Below are positions 8,985-18,789 of a stretch of 64,000 nucleotides of DNA, in pieces; the stretch's first letter is position 1; the number at the start of each line of letters is the position of its first letter. Source of the DNA: Rhizobium vallis (GTDB lineage Bacteria; Pseudomonadota; Alphaproteobacteria; Rhizobiales; Rhizobiaceae); assembly GCF_003985155.1 (NCBI RefSeq), contig NZ_ML133687.1:186001-250000 (forward strand), in the 5' to 3' direction. The position numbers and the translations under genes were made by a program. The notes under the pieces were generated by a model. It ran no database searches. It saw only the letters and a list, made by a program, of their open reading frames with translations, and was not told the origin of the DNA.

Positions 8985-9365
8985 TCAGGCTGCTGCCGGC
9001 GGTGCGCGCGGCTGATGGGTCCTGAAAACTGCGGCATGAAGCTGCGCTTCGAATGCCGGAAGAGGGGCGGCCGTGTTCCAGCCGGCGAACTCGAGGGAGG
9101 GCGCGCTGGCAAGGGCAGACGGTCCGGCGTCATGCGCCGTCTGTTTCGGCGCAAGCTTGCGCTCGGCGGCAAGCACGCCCCGCACCGCATCGCGCGCGGT
9201 CAGTTGCGGCGGTTGCGGATCCCGGCCGGATGAGGAAAGCGTGTTGATGGCGGCGGCAGGCGAAATCAGCAGATTGCCGCCGAAGAGCAGGCCGAGATAA
9301 GCAAGGATGGCGACGAGCAAGGAAGCGGCGACACGACTGGTCAGACGGCGCTGGTCCAGCTCCAT
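8985..9365 (-). CDS. Small membrane-anchored hypothetical protein
   Basis: 126 residues, family not recognised. Residues about 10-40 form one hydrophobic segment (VAASLLVAILAYLGLLFGG); the rest is Ala/Pro-rich and low in complexity. The start is ATG with GGAGGAG immediately upstream; an in-frame TTG 39 nt earlier is the alternative. It lies 54 nt after ybaL and 84 nt before secDF on the same strand, so it may be read from ybaL. Coding status is plausible rather than certain. Confidence 0.45.
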   Translation of the reverse strand: MELDQRRLTSRVAASLLVAILAYLGLLFGGNLLISPAAAINTLSSSGRDPQPPQLTARDAVRGVLAAERKLAPKQTAHDAGPSALASAPSLEFAGWNTAAPLPAFEAQLHAAVFRTHQPRAPPAAA

Positions 9366-9419
9366 CTCCTCCGTTCCGGCGATCTCACTCCCGTATCGGC
9401 TCAAAAGCGCGCCAATCTC

Positions 9420-11237
9420 TCATTCTTTTTCCGGCGGAGCAGTGCCCGTCGGAATAATTGTATCAGGCTCATGTCTGTCTTCATAGGGCACACTCTCATG
9501 ATGCACTTGAGCGAGCCGGTCAACCATGCCAAGGGCGATTTCACGTTCTCCCATGATGACCGTGTCGGCGCCATATTGCTTCAATTCGTCGACCTCCGCG
9601 TCGGAATGGGCTCGGGCGACGATGAGGATCGAGGGGTTGACGCTGCGCGCTTGCTCGGCGATGCGGCAGGCCTCGAAGGCGTTCGGGATGGCGATGGCAA
9701 TGCTGCGCGCAGTCGAAAGATTGGCAAGATCAAGCGTTTCTCTCGCCACCGCGTTGCCCATGAAGGCTTCGATGCCCTGCGCCTTCAATTCGCCGATGCG
9801 TTTGTCGGAATCCTCGATGACGAGGAACGGCGTGCCCGATGATTTGAGGTTCTGCCCGACGATCCTGCCGACGCGCCCATAGCCGATGAGGATGGCGTGG
9901 CCGGTAAGCGTGGTTGGATGCACGTCGTCGTCTTCGGCCGGCAGCTGCTCCTGAGCGGTGGCCGCATCCGCGGCGGGAGCGGGCTCGGCAGCGGCCTCCT
10001 CGCGTTTTGCCCCTTCGAGAAGCGGTCGTACCCGGTCGCAGAGGAAGAACAGCAGCGGATTGAGGACGATCGAGATGATGGCACCGGCAAGGATCAGATC
10101 GCGGCCTTCCTCCGGCAGCAGCCCGAGTTCGACGCCGAGGGCGGCGAGGATGAAGGAGAATTCGCCGATCTGGCCGAGGCTCGCCGAAATCGTCAGCGCC
10201 GTGCCGAGCGGCTTCTTGAAGGCAAGCACGATCAGAAGGGCGGCGACCGACTTGCCGATGACGATGATGAAGATGGTGGCGAGGATCGGCAGCGGCTTGT
10301 CGATCAGGATATTCGGATCGAACAGCATGCCGACCGAGACGAAGAAGAGCACGGCGAAGGCATCGCGCAGCGGCAGGCTTTCCTGCGCGGCGCGATGGCT
10401 GAGCTCGCTTTCGGCCAGCACCATGCCGGCAAAGAAAGCGCCGAGCGCCAGCGACACGCCGAAGAGCTTCGCCGCGCCGAAGGCGACGCCGAGCGCGATC
10501 GCCAGCACGCCGAGCCGGAAAAGTTCGCGCGAACCGGTATGGGCGATGCGGTGCATCGTCCAGGGAATGAGCTTGCGGCCGAAAACCAGCATCAGCGCCA
10601 CGAACAGCGCCACCTTCACCAGCGTCATGGCGATCATGCCGCCGACGCCGAGATCGAGGCCGAGCAGACGGTTCAGCCCCGCCGAAAGCGGCTCGGCCGG
10701 ACCATGGCCGCCGCCGATGCCGGCGGCAGCCGGGATCAGCACCAGCGCCAGCACCATGGCGAGATCCTCGACGATCAGCCAGCCGACGGCGATCCTGCCG
10801 CGCTCCGTCTCGACGAGCCGCCGCTCCTGCAGCGCTTTCAACAGCACGACGGTGGAGGCAACCGACAAAGCCAGGCCGAAGACCAGGCTGCCGCCGGTCG
10901 GCCAGCCCATGAAGGCGCCGAGCCCCCAGCCGAGCAGTGTGGCAAAGGCGATCTGCGCGATCGCGCCGGGCACGGCGATGCCGCGCACCGACAGCAGGTC
11001 TTTCAGGGAGAAATGCAGCCCGACGCCGAACATCAGCAGGATGACGCCGATTTCGGCAAGCTCCGGGGCAAGGCTCTGGTCCGCCACGTAACCCGGCGTG
11101 TGCGGGCCGACCAGCACGCCGGCGATCAAATAGCCCACCAGCGGCGGCATGCGCAGCCGGTGGGCGATGGCGCCGAAGATGAAAGCCAGCACAAGGCCGC
11201 CGACGATTGTTGAAATCAAGGGCGTGTCGTGTGGCAT
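9420..11237 (-). CDS. ybaL: YbaL/Kef-type cation:proton antiporter
   Basis: 605 residues of the CPA2 family. About 12 hydrophobic segments (residues 5-385) include the N-terminal YbaL signature RMPPLVGYLIAGVLVGPHTP and GVGLHFSLKDLL. After an Ala/Glu-rich linker, a cytoplasmic TrkA-N (RCK) domain at about 440-580 has the nucleotide-binding glycine motif GYGRVG. Expected role is K+ or Na+/H+ exchange gated by NAD(H) or another ligand. The ATG of MPHDTP is preceded by GGGAGACG. It is divergent from an XRE regulator across a palindrome that may control both. Confidence 0.9.
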   Translation of the reverse strand: MPHDTPLISTIVGGLVLAFIFGAIAHRLRMPPLVGYLIAGVLVGPHTPGYVADQSLAPELAEIGVILLMFGVGLHFSLKDLLSVRGIAVPGAIAQIAFATLLGWGLGAFMGWPTGGSLVFGLALSVASTVVLLKALQERRLVETERGRIAVGWLIVEDLAMVLALVLIPAAAGIGGGHGPAEPLSAGLNRLLGLDLGVGGMIAMTLVKVALFVALMLVFGRKLIPWTMHRIAHTGSRELFRLGVLAIALGVAFGAAKLFGVSLALGAFFAGMVLAESELSHRAAQESLPLRDAFAVLFFVSVGMLFDPNILIDKPLPILATIFIIVIGKSVAALLIVLAFKKPLGTALTISASLGQIGEFSFILAALGVELGLLPEEGRDLILAGAIISIVLNPLLFFLCDRVRPLLEGAKREEAAAEPAPAADAATAQEQLPAEDDDVHPTTLTGHAILIGYGRVGRIVGQNLKSSGTPFLVIEDSDKRIGELKAQGIEAFMGNAVARETLDLANLSTARSIAIAIPNAFEACRIAEQARSVNPSILIVARAHSDAEVDELKQYGADTVIMGEREIALGMVDRLAQVHHESVPYEDRHEPDTIIPTGTAPPEKE

Positions 11238-11281
11238 AATCGTCTCCCGATCTGGAAACCCCGGTCGCAATGTGACATATA

Positions 11282-11297
11282 TGGTCTATATAGACCA
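11282..11297. promoter_or_regulatory. Perfect 16-bp palindromic operator
   Basis: TGGTCTATATAGACCA is a perfect palindrome centred 27 bp upstream of the XRE gene and about 52 bp upstream of ybaL, in the short divergent promoter region. Its size and symmetry suit a dimeric helix-turn-helix repressor, most simply the adjacent XRE protein acting on itself and on ybaL. Confidence 0.7.
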
Positions 11298-11316
11298 ATA
11301 TGGGTGAGTTGAAATC

Positions 11317-11577
11317 ATGGGTCAAGGCGCCAGGGAAACAATTCTGAGCCCCGCTCTCTGCCGTGCTGCACGTGGCCTGCTCGACTGGACCCAGACCGAG
11401 CTTGCTGACAGGGCGGCCGTCTCGCGCAGCACGATCCGCGATTACGAGGGCCGCCACCACGATATCCATCGTGCGACCGAGGCGCAGCTGCGCCTCGCCT
11501 TCGAGGAGGGCGGCGTCAAATTCGTGGAGATCGAAGGGGCCGGCACCGGTCTCTGCCTGCCCAAGCCGATGAGTTGA
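11317..11577 (+). CDS. XRE-family helix-turn-helix regulator
   Basis: An 86-residue DNA-binding protein. HTH_3/XRE fold at about 10-65: CRAARGLLDWTQTELADRA, then VSRSTIRDYE as recognition helix. The C-terminal FEEGGVKFVEI tail is common in small rhizobial XRE proteins. ATG start. The palindrome just upstream suggests autoregulation and control of the divergent antiporter gene. It is convergent with the glycosyltransferase gene, with only 6 bp between stops. Confidence 0.85.
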   Translation: MGQGARETILSPALCRAARGLLDWTQTELADRAAVSRSTIRDYEGRHHDIHRATEAQLRLAFEEGGVKFVEIEGAGTGLCLPKPMS

Positions 11578-11583
11578 TCTCGC

Positions 11584-13005
11584 TCAGGGCGCCAGGCAGG
11601 CGGCGGAAACCTTGTAGATATAGAGCGCCTTGCCCTTGTAATAGCCCGCTGTCGGCCGCCAGTTCTTCAGCACTTCAGGCGTTTCAGTGGCGCAGGTGAA
11701 GGGGCTGTCCGTCAGGAAGAGCACCTTGCCGGTAATGTCGGCAGGCAGGGCGAATTCCTGTTCGTAATAGCTCTCGGGGAGGCCCGCCGGCGCCCGCGCA
11801 TAGATTCTGTAGGATGTGTCGCGCAGCGTATAGAACAGATCGGCGACCATGTCGCGATCGTCGGTGACGATGATATCGGTGCCGGCCTGGCCTGCAAGTG
11901 CTGCCGCTTCGCGGCTGATTTCGGCGCGACCGAGATAACGCTTCATCAGTTCGTCGCCGTTCGGTAGCAACACCTGCTGCGGGAAGATCGTCGCCAGCGG
12001 AAAGAGCAGGCTTGCAATGCCGTTGATGGTGAGCGACAGCCTGAGCCCCTTCGGCCACAGCCGATAAAGCAGCCAGACGGCAAGAATGGTTCCCGCGACA
12101 TAGGCGGTCACCGCCCAGTTGGCATAGGCCTTAGCGACCGTTGCCTGCAGGGTGATGAGCAAGACCACCGGCATCGACAACCAGACCAGCATCTTCTCCC
12201 GGTCGTCGCTCCGGCCTTTGATCATGCGATAGACCGCCCAGAGGATTGCGAAGAAGATGATCGGCCCGACGACGCCGAACTGGGCGGCGAAGAATTCAAG
12301 GCCGCCGCGCAGATTGATGCCGAGTTCGCTCCAATGCGCGATGTCCTGCGTGTGCCGCACCGTCGTATTGTCGTGCTGCAAGTTCCACCAGAGGTTCGGC
12401 AGGGCAACGACCGCCGCGACCGCGACCGCGATGACGAAATCCCGAATGGCGATGCGCGCCGCCGGAATGAGAAGGAGGGCAATCGCGCCGCCCGGAACGA
12501 CGAACAGCACGGCATATTTCGTCAAGAAGGCAAGGCCGACGCCGAGGCCCATGACGAGCGCCAGCCCGACAGAACGTCGCTGCGTCAAGCCGAAATAGGC
12601 AAGCAGGGCGACTGCGATGAAGAACAGCAGGATCACATCGGTCGAGAAGAACACCGAGGAAAGCGCCACACCCGGCAGCGTAATGTAGGCGGCGCCCGTC
12701 CATCCTTCGATTTCCGGTCCGACAAAGCGCTTTGCCGTCTTCATTAGCACCAGTGCCGCCGCCATATGGATCAGCGGTCCGAGCAGCCTGATCCAATAGA
12801 TGGCGTTGGAGCCGGAAAGCTCGGTCATCGCCCGGATCACCCAGGCGATCATCGGCGGCTTCGAGTAGTAGCCGAGATCGAGATTCTGCGACCAGAACCA
12901 GTACTGCGCCTCATCGACGAAAAGGTCCGTTGCATCGAAATGGAGCGTGACGACGCGCCAGAGCGTAAAGCCGAGGACGATGAGGAGACCAGATCTGGGG
13001 GACAT
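11584..13005 (-). CDS. PMT/ArnT-type membrane glycosyltransferase
   Basis: 473 residues, GT-C fold. About 10-12 hydrophobic segments. The first periplasmic loop has the catalytic-type acidic residue in FVDEAQYW and the motif YYSKPPMIAW, typical of ArnT/PMT enzymes using polyprenyl-phosphate sugars. A soluble C-terminal domain follows the last helix at about residue 350. In Rhizobium, relatives of this family (Rgt proteins) add galacturonic acid to lipopolysaccharide; that is a possible but unproven role here. ATG start. No sugar gene neighbours are visible. Confidence 0.8.
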   Translation of the reverse strand: MSPRSGLLIVLGFTLWRVVTLHFDATDLFVDEAQYWFWSQNLDLGYYSKPPMIAWVIRAMTELSGSNAIYWIRLLGPLIHMAAALVLMKTAKRFVGPEIEGWTGAAYITLPGVALSSVFFSTDVILLFFIAVALLAYFGLTQRRSVGLALVMGLGVGLAFLTKYAVLFVVPGGAIALLLIPAARIAIRDFVIAVAVAAVVALPNLWWNLQHDNTTVRHTQDIAHWSELGINLRGGLEFFAAQFGVVGPIIFFAILWAVYRMIKGRSDDREKMLVWLSMPVVLLITLQATVAKAYANWAVTAYVAGTILAVWLLYRLWPKGLRLSLTINGIASLLFPLATIFPQQVLLPNGDELMKRYLGRAEISREAAALAGQAGTDIIVTDDRDMVADLFYTLRDTSYRIYARAPAGLPESYYEQEFALPADITGKVLFLTDSPFTCATETPEVLKNWRPTAGYYKGKALYIYKVSAACLAP

Positions 13006-13115
13006 GAACCGATAGTTCCGCTGACATGAAAGGCGCGAGTGCGATACACCAAAGGTGCCGGACTGCCAACGGGGAAGGGGAGAGATGAGCCGGATCTGAA
13101 AGATGCGGCCGCGCT

Positions 13116-13229
13116 TTAGAACACCCGGAGCGCGCGGATATCGCGGTTTGCGGCGATGGAATCGAGGCGGGCGACGGCTGCGAGCACCGTCATTGCGATC
13201 AAGCAGGAACCCAATGCGAGAACAATCAT
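13116..13229 (-). CDS. 37-residue small membrane protein
   Basis: A short frame starting MIVLALGSCLIAMTV and ending IRALRVF: one hydrophobic helix followed by a short basic tail. AAGGA lies 7 nt before the ATG. No conflicting gene is on either strand. The size and pattern resemble small rhizobial membrane ORFs, but no homologue is recalled. It is divergent from the chemotaxis operon. Confidence 0.5.
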   Translation of the reverse strand: MIVLALGSCLIAMTVLAAVARLDSIAANRDIRALRVF

Positions 13230-13660
13230 TGCTCTGTCCTTGTCGACGTCATGTCTTGGTTGTCGACCGGCCTATAACACGGAGCTTGCGTGTGCCTTGT
13301 AGCAGCCATGCAACTGCGCGGCAGTATTTCTGGCGAACTGCCTTGAATTGCTTCAAAAGCCGGCACCGCGAGAGGCTTATTAACCTTCAGGCAAGGAATT
13401 AACCATAAACATTGGTTTACACGTCGGAATGGGAAGATGCACTCGTTCCCACCAGGCATGACGCCGTCCCGCCGTACCGGGTTGATCCGGTATCCATCTC
13501 TTCAGACAGCTCCGAAACATAGCTGATCAGGGGGCTTCGATCCGCCGGTTTTGGCAGGCGGTGACGACGGTCTCCACGATTTGTGTCCATCGGATGCTGC
13601 GAAAGTTTTTGGCCGGGCATTCGCCCGGAACGTGGTTGGGGACAGGCGTTGAGGCAGGAT
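13230..13660. other. Regulatory region upstream of chemotaxis operon
   Basis: No gene seen. The stretch 13376-13425 is A/T-rich (TTATTAACC, TTAACCATAAAC) and holds a promoter-like motif, listed separately. The remainder is the likely 5' leader of icpA. Confidence 0.5.
13386..13407 (+). promoter_or_regulatory. Weak copy of flagellar CGCAAG-N10-TA motif
   Basis: TTCAGGCAAG, 10 nt, then TA: one mismatch to the consensus YTCRCGCAAG-N10-TA found before seven flagellar units. It lies 265 bp upstream of icpA in an A/T-rich patch. Confidence 0.4.
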
Positions 13661-15295
13661 ATGCCATCAGATCAGGCTCGTGGAGCGCAGGCAGGCAGCT
13701 TGCGCGACCGCCTGCGCTTTGCCGGCCTCGATGCCGAGCAGTGCGAGCTGGTGCGTCGCAACCGGCCGGCTCTCGAAGCGCATCTGAAGGCCGGTCTGCG
13801 CGACCTCTTCCACCGGTTTCAGTCCTTTCCCGACGCCGCGCGCAATTTCGAGAGCGAACGCCAGGTCGACCGCCTGCATGATCTGCAGTCCTCGCACTGG
13901 GACGTGCTGACGGATGCGCGGTTCGACAGCCTCTATGCCGAGCGCGTCAAGGTTCTCTCCGATACCGAAAGCAAGATGGGGCTCGATCCGCGCTGGCACG
14001 TGGCCGGTCATGGCGTCATGCTCGAGCATGTCGTTTCCGGTCTCGCACAAGAGATCGCGGGCCGCCCCTTGCTGCCGTCGGCCAAGCGCCGCGCGCGCGA
14101 AATCTCCGACCTGATGACGACGATCATCCGCATCGTCATGGTCGATGTGGAAATCGCCGTCTCACTCCGTTTCAATGCGCTGAGGGCCACCCAGACCCGG
14201 GCGCTCGCCGATCAGCGCGCCGAAAATGAGGCTGAGATCGCCAGGATCTTCGGCGATGTCATCGAAGGCCTTTCGGCCCGCGACCTGACGCGGCGTGCGC
14301 CCGTCGAGGACGACGGCGCCTATGCGGGGATCGCCGCCGCGCTGAACGGCGCGCTGGATGGGCTTCAAGCCGAATTCACCGCTATCACCGAGCGCACTGA
14401 TAAGGCCGAGGCGGCGACAGGCTCGCTTGCCGGCCTGTCGCGGCAGTTCGCCGGTACCGCTTCCGGTCAGGCCGACCGGCTGCAGCTTTCTGCCGCTGCC
14501 CTTGCCGGCATCGCCGGCAGCGTGCGCGACGGTGCCGCCGATAGCCGCGCCGCCGAACAGGCGGCCGCCTCGACGCGCGCTGCGGTCGAGGAAAGCGGCG
14601 AGGTCGTCGGTCGTGCGATCAGTGCCATGGCCGATATCGAGCAATCGGCCGAAAAGATCGGCCAGATTATCGGCGCGATCGACGAAATCGCCTTCCAGAC
14701 CAATCTGCTGGCGCTGAATGCCGGTATCGAGGCCGCTCGCGCCGGTGAATCCGGTCGTGGTTTCGCCGTCGTTGCCCAGGAAGTCCGCGCCCTTGCCCAG
14801 CGCTCGGCCGAAGCCGCCCGCGAAATCAAGACGCTGGTGACGACCACCAAGGCGCAGGTCGACGCCGGCGTGCAGATGGTCGGCCGCACACAGGATTCGA
14901 TCGGCAGCATCGTTCGTCAGGTCACTGACATCAACGCCGCCATCGCCGGCATCGCCACGAAGACCGGCGAGCATGCTGCAAGCCTCGACAGCGTGACGTC
15001 AGACGTCAAGGGCCTGGGCGCCGAGGTGGCCGATAGCGCAGGCTTTGCCGAGCGCTCGGCGCAAGGCGCCGACGATCTCCACACGGTCATTCTCGAGCTC
15101 GGCCAGACGATTCGCGAATTCCGCATCGCCCGGGAACACGCCCATGCCGGGCGCCCGGCGCCGGTTCACGTTGCGCCGCCGCGCGCAATCGAAGCGGCCG
15201 CCCGTCCGGCAGCGGTCGAGGACGAATATGAAAATGACGATTTTGGCCTTCCGCGGCCCTTCGCAAGCGTCGGAGGTGGGCGGAATGTTTACTAA
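13661..15295 (+). CDS. icpA: Soluble globin-fold chemoreceptor IcpA
   Basis: 544 residues, no transmembrane segment. Residues about 15-180 form a protoglobin-like sensor domain ([34 protein letters not shown]); the methyl-accepting signalling domain includes the hairpin tip around [20 protein letters not shown]. In globin-coupled sensors the proximal haem His precedes the xGLxPxW motif by a few residues; here Glu103 occupies it, so haem binding is doubtful. No CheR-binding pentapeptide ends the protein. The ATG of MPSDQARG is used, with GAGG upstream; the longer GTG frame is rejected. First gene of the che operon. Confidence 0.9.
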   Translation: MPSDQARGAQAGSLRDRLRFAGLDAEQCELVRRNRPALEAHLKAGLRDLFHRFQSFPDAARNFESERQVDRLHDLQSSHWDVLTDARFDSLYAERVKVLSDTESKMGLDPRWHVAGHGVMLEHVVSGLAQEIAGRPLLPSAKRRAREISDLMTTIIRIVMVDVEIAVSLRFNALRATQTRALADQRAENEAEIARIFGDVIEGLSARDLTRRAPVEDDGAYAGIAAALNGALDGLQAEFTAITERTDKAEAATGSLAGLSRQFAGTASGQADRLQLSAAALAGIAGSVRDGAADSRAAEQAAASTRAAVEESGEVVGRAISAMADIEQSAEKIGQIIGAIDEIAFQTNLLALNAGIEAARAGESGRGFAVVAQEVRALAQRSAEAAREIKTLVTTTKAQVDAGVQMVGRTQDSIGSIVRQVTDINAAIAGIATKTGEHAASLDSVTSDVKGLGAEVADSAGFAERSAQGADDLHTVILELGQTIREFRIAREHAHAGRPAPVHVAPPRAIEAAARPAAVEDEYENDDFGLPRPFASVGGGRNVY

Positions 15296-15358
15296 CCTAT
15301 CGGATTATCGCCTCAGCTCGTCTTCTCGGGCTGGGGACAAGGGGACAAGGAAAAGCTG

Positions 15359-15655
15359 ATGGTAGCAAAGAAGAGTGGCAAGACGCTGAATTTGACAGCG
15401 GTGCTCGATCTCAACGAGGCTTCCGCCTTGCGCGACAAACTCCTTTCGCTGAGGGGCAGCGGTCTTTCGATCGACGCATCGGGCGTCGAGCGGATCGGTG
15501 CTCTTTGCGCCCAGGTTCTGATGTCCGCCGAGAAGACCTGGGAGCAGGACAAGCAGCCGTTCACCTTCTCCAAGGTGTCCGACGCATTTCAGAAAACCAT
15601 GCAGCTGGTTGGCGTCAATATTGACCACCTGCTCGCCAAGGAGATTCGGCAATGA
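15359..15655 (+). CDS. cheS: CheS, STAS-domain chemotaxis protein
   Basis: 98 residues forming a single STAS domain (LNLTAVLDLNEASALRD ... LSIDASGVERIGALCAQVL). In S. meliloti the product of this position binds CheA and speeds loss of phosphate from CheY1; that role is taken from the family. It lacks the phosphorylatable Ser of anti-sigma antagonists at the usual place (SGVERIG). ATG start; its stop overlaps cheY1 by 4 bp. Confidence 0.85.
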   Translation: MVAKKSGKTLNLTAVLDLNEASALRDKLLSLRGSGLSIDASGVERIGALCAQVLMSAEKTWEQDKQPFTFSKVSDAFQKTMQLVGVNIDHLLAKEIRQ

Positions 15656-16017
15656 AGAAAAAAGTTCTTACCGTGGATGACTCCCGCACCATCCGAAACA
15701 TGCTTCTCGTGACGCTGAACAATGCGGGCTTCGAGACGATCCAGGCCGAAGACGGCGTCGAGGGCCTCGAGGTTCTCGAAGAGTCCAATCCCGACGTCAT
15801 CGTGACCGACATCAACATGCCGCGTCTCGACGGCTTCGGCTTTATCGAAGGTGTGCGCCGCAACGAGAAATACCGGGCGATCCCGATTCTGGTTCTGACG
15901 ACCGAAAGCGACGCGGAAAAGAAGAACCGCGCCCGCCAGGCCGGCGCCACAGGCTGGATCGTCAAGCCTTTCGACCCGGCCAAGCTGATCGATGCCATTG
16001 AGCGCGTAACCGCTTAA
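15652..16017 (+). CDS. cheY1: CheY1 response regulator
   Basis: A 121-residue receiver with all catalytic residues: VDDSRTIRN, acceptor Asp in VIVTDINMPRLDG, Thr in VLTTESDAEKK and Lys in IVKPFDP. In rhizobia with two CheYs, CheY1 acts mainly as a phosphate sink that drains CheY2-P through CheA. Its position directly between cheS and cheA fits that role. Confidence 0.95.
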   Translation: MKKKVLTVDDSRTIRNMLLVTLNNAGFETIQAEDGVEGLEVLEESNPDVIVTDINMPRLDGFGFIEGVRRNEKYRAIPILVLTTESDAEKKNRARQAGATGWIVKPFDPAKLIDAIERVTA

Positions 16018-16034
16018 ACCCAGGATTTTCTCCT

Positions 16035-18317
16035 ATGGATATGAACGAAATCAAAGAGATCTTTTTCCAGGAGTGCGAGGAACAGCTCGCGGAGCTGGAA
16101 TCCGGTCTTCTGAAAATGAATGATGGCGATCGCGATCCGGAAACCGTCAACGCGGTGTTCCGTGCCGTGCATTCGATCAAGGGTGGCGCCGGCGCCTTCG
16201 GCCTTGATGATCTGGTAGCCTTCGCCCATGTTTTTGAGACCACTCTCGATTGCGTTCGTTCCAACAAGCTCGAGCCGACCCAGGACGTCCTGAAGGTGAT
16301 GCTGAAGTCGGCTGACGTGCTCGCCGACCTGACGAATGCTGCGCGCGACGGCGGCAGCGTCGATGAAAGCCGCAGCCGCGGTCTCGTCAAGGAGCTCGAG
16401 GCGCTGGCCAACGGTGAATTGCCGTCTCCCTCGGCAGCCTCCGAAGCCCCCGCGCCGAAGGCCGCCGCCAAGCCGGCGGCACCGGCTGCCGCTCCGAAGC
16501 CGACCGACGACAGCGGCTTCCAGCCCGTTCCCTTCTCTTTTGACGATTTCGGCGGCGAGGGTGGTACCGACTCCGAGCTGCCGGCCTATGAAGTCATCTT
16601 CAAGCCGCGCTACGAACTCTATTCCAAGGGCAATGACGCCACGCTGCTGCTGCGTGATCTCTCGCGCCTCGGCGAAATGACCATCTATTGCAATACGGAT
16701 GAGCTGCCAGGCCTCGAGGAACTCGATCCGGAAGGCGCTTATCTCTTCTGGAACGTCACGATCAAGACGGGCAAGGGCGAAGACGCCATTCGCACGGTCT
16801 TCGAATTCGCCGAATGGGATTGTGAACTGACGGTGAAAGCTGTCGAGGAAGCAAGAGCTAGCGCGACCAGCAACGAAGAACTGCCGATGGTGCCGGTTCC
16901 CTTCGATCTGTCGATCCTGGATGAAACGGGCGCAGTGGAAGAAGTTTCCGGCGCTGCCGCCGAGACCGCAGCTGCCGTTGCCGCCGCCGAGACCGCCTCT
17001 AACGTCACGCAGATGGCCGCAGCCGCCGCCCGCGTCGAAAAGAAGGAATCGGCAGCTGCCGCCGCAGCGGCAGCCGCAAGCGCCGCGGCCCAGAACAATG
17101 CCGCAGGTGCCGGCCAGACGATCCGCGTCGATCTCGACCGCGTCGACCGCCTTATCAACCTCGTCGGCGAATTGGTCATCAACCAGGCGATGCTGTCGCA
17201 GAGTGTCATCGAAAACGACACGACCGGCACTTCCTCGATCAACATGGGCCTGGAAGAGCTGCAGCAGCTCACCCGCGAGATCCAGGACTCGGTCATGGCG
17301 ATCCGCGCGCAGCCGGTGAAGCCGGTCTTCCAGCGCATGTCGCGTATCGTCCGCGAAATCGCCGACATGACCGGCAAGTCGATCCGCCTGATCACGGAAG
17401 GTGAAAACACCGAAGTCGACAAGACTGTTATCGACAAGCTGGCCGAGCCGCTGACCCACATGATCCGCAATGCCGTCGACCATGGCATTGAAACGCCCGA
17501 AAAGCGCGCTGCCGCCGGCAAGAACACGGAAGGCACGGTTCGCCTCACCGCCAAGCATCGTTCGGGCCGCATCCTGATCGAGCTTGCCGACGACGGCGCC
17601 GGCATCAACCGCGAGAAGGTCCGCCAGAAGGCGATCGACAACGATCTCATCCCGGCCGACGCCAACTTGTCGGACGAGGAAATCGACAACCTGATCTTCC
17701 TGCCGGGCTTCTCGACGGCCGACAAGATCTCCGACATATCAGGCCGCGGCGTCGGCATGGACGTCGTCAAGCGGTCGATCCAGGCGCTCGGCGGACGCAT
17801 CAACATCACCTCGAAGCCGGGTCACGGCTCGGTCTTCACCATGAGCCTGCCGCTGACGCTCGCCGTCCTCGACGGCATGGTGGTCACCGTCGCCGGCCAG
17901 ACGCTGGTCGTGCCGCTGACCGCGATCGTCGAAACCCTGCAGCCGGAAGCCGCCGCGATCCACTCCTTCGGTGCCAACCACCGGCTGATCTCGATCCGCA
18001 ACTCGTTCTGCCCGCTGGTCGATGTCGGCCGCATCCTGAACTTCCGCGCGACCCAGGCCAATCCGGTGGAAGGTGTCGCGCTTCTGGTTGAATCCGAAGG
18101 CGGCGGCCAGCGCGCCCTGATGGTCGATGCCATTCAGGGGCAGCGCCAGGTGGTCATCAAGAGCCTGGAAGCAAACTACACGCACGTGCCGGGCATCGCC
18201 GCCGCCACCATTCTCGGCGACGGTCGCGTGGCTCTCATCCTCGATGTCGATGCGGTTGTCGGCGCCTCGCGCGGCCAGTCGCTCAAAGCGGAAATGTCGT
18301 TAGCAGCGGTAGGATAA
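16035..18317 (+). CDS. cheA: Chemotaxis histidine kinase CheA
   Basis: 760 residues: P1 phosphotransfer domain with His46 ([13 protein letters not shown]), Ala/Pro linker, P2 response-regulator docking region (about 180-275), a second very Ala-rich linker (about 300-355), P3 dimerisation from about 360 ([17 protein letters not shown]), P4 ATPase (N box [11 protein letters not shown] near 475; G boxes DDGAGINRE and GRGVGMDVV) and P5 coupling domain to the end. It phosphorylates CheY1, CheY2 and CheB. It starts 17 nt after cheY1. Confidence 0.97.
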   Translation: MDMNEIKEIFFQECEEQLAELESGLLKMNDGDRDPETVNAVFRAVHSIKGGAGAFGLDDLVAFAHVFETTLDCVRSNKLEPTQDVLKVMLKSADVLADLTNAARDGGSVDESRSRGLVKELEALANGELPSPSAASEAPAPKAAAKPAAPAAAPKPTDDSGFQPVPFSFDDFGGEGGTDSELPAYEVIFKPRYELYSKGNDATLLLRDLSRLGEMTIYCNTDELPGLEELDPEGAYLFWNVTIKTGKGEDAIRTVFEFAEWDCELTVKAVEEARASATSNEELPMVPVPFDLSILDETGAVEEVSGAAAETAAAVAAAETASNVTQMAAAAARVEKKESAAAAAAAAASAAAQNNAAGAGQTIRVDLDRVDRLINLVGELVINQAMLSQSVIENDTTGTSSINMGLEELQQLTREIQDSVMAIRAQPVKPVFQRMSRIVREIADMTGKSIRLITEGENTEVDKTVIDKLAEPLTHMIRNAVDHGIETPEKRAAAGKNTEGTVRLTAKHRSGRILIELADDGAGINREKVRQKAIDNDLIPADANLSDEEIDNLIFLPGFSTADKISDISGRGVGMDVVKRSIQALGGRINITSKPGHGSVFTMSLPLTLAVLDGMVVTVAGQTLVVPLTAIVETLQPEAAAIHSFGANHRLISIRNSFCPLVDVGRILNFRATQANPVEGVALLVESEGGGQRALMVDAIQGQRQVVIKSLEANYTHVPGIAAATILGDGRVALILDVDAVVGASRGQSLKAEMSLAAVG

Positions 18318-18321
18318 GGCA

Positions 18322-18789
18322 ATGTCGTACACTGTAAAAAATCTGAACCAGGGGGATCGCGAGCTGATTGCGTTCCGCATCGGGGATCAGGAATTTTGCG
18401 TGAACATCATGTCGGTTCGCGAAATCCGGGGCTGGACCCCGGCCACCGCGATGCCGCATTCGCCGACCTATATGCTGGGTGTCATCAACCTGCGCGGCGC
18501 AGTGCTGCCGATCATCGACCTTTCGGCCCGGCTCGGCATGAAGCCGGCCGATCCGACCGCCCGTCATGTCATCATCGTCGCCCAGGTCCGGCGCAAGGTC
18601 GTCGGCCTCCTGGTCGACGCCGTTTCCGACATCCTGACCGTCACCGACGAGATCATCCAGCCGACGCCCGATATCTCCTCCGAACTCGAGCGTCAATTTG
18701 CCCGTGGCGTTCTCGCCATCGAGAAGCGCATGATCTGCCTGATCGAGCTCGAAGCTCTCATTTCCGAAACCGAAAGCGAAGCCGCATGA
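18322..18789 (+). CDS. cheW: Chemotaxis coupling protein CheW
   Basis: 155 residues, single CheW/SH3-like domain ([51 protein letters not shown]). It links chemoreceptors to CheA. It begins 4 nt after cheA, and its stop overlaps the cheR start. Confidence 0.96.
   Translation: MSYTVKNLNQGDRELIAFRIGDQEFCVNIMSVREIRGWTPATAMPHSPTYMLGVINLRGAVLPIIDLSARLGMKPADPTARHVIIVAQVRRKVVGLLVDAVSDILTVTDEIIQPTPDISSELERQFARGVLAIEKRMICLIELEALISETESEAA

Noticed and set aside
9730..11469. 579-codon minus-strand frame over the antiporter gene
   Set aside because: Arg/Gly/Ala-rich shadow of ybaL in another frame; no protein character, and the ybaL frame has clear motifs and membrane segments.
13103..13402. 99-codon plus-strand frame upstream of icpA
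   Set aside because: Arg-rich, no good ribosome site, opposite a better-supported small minus-strand ORF.
16014..17558. 514-codon frame antisense to cheA
   Set aside because: Shadow of the cheA reading frame; no ribosome site or domain.
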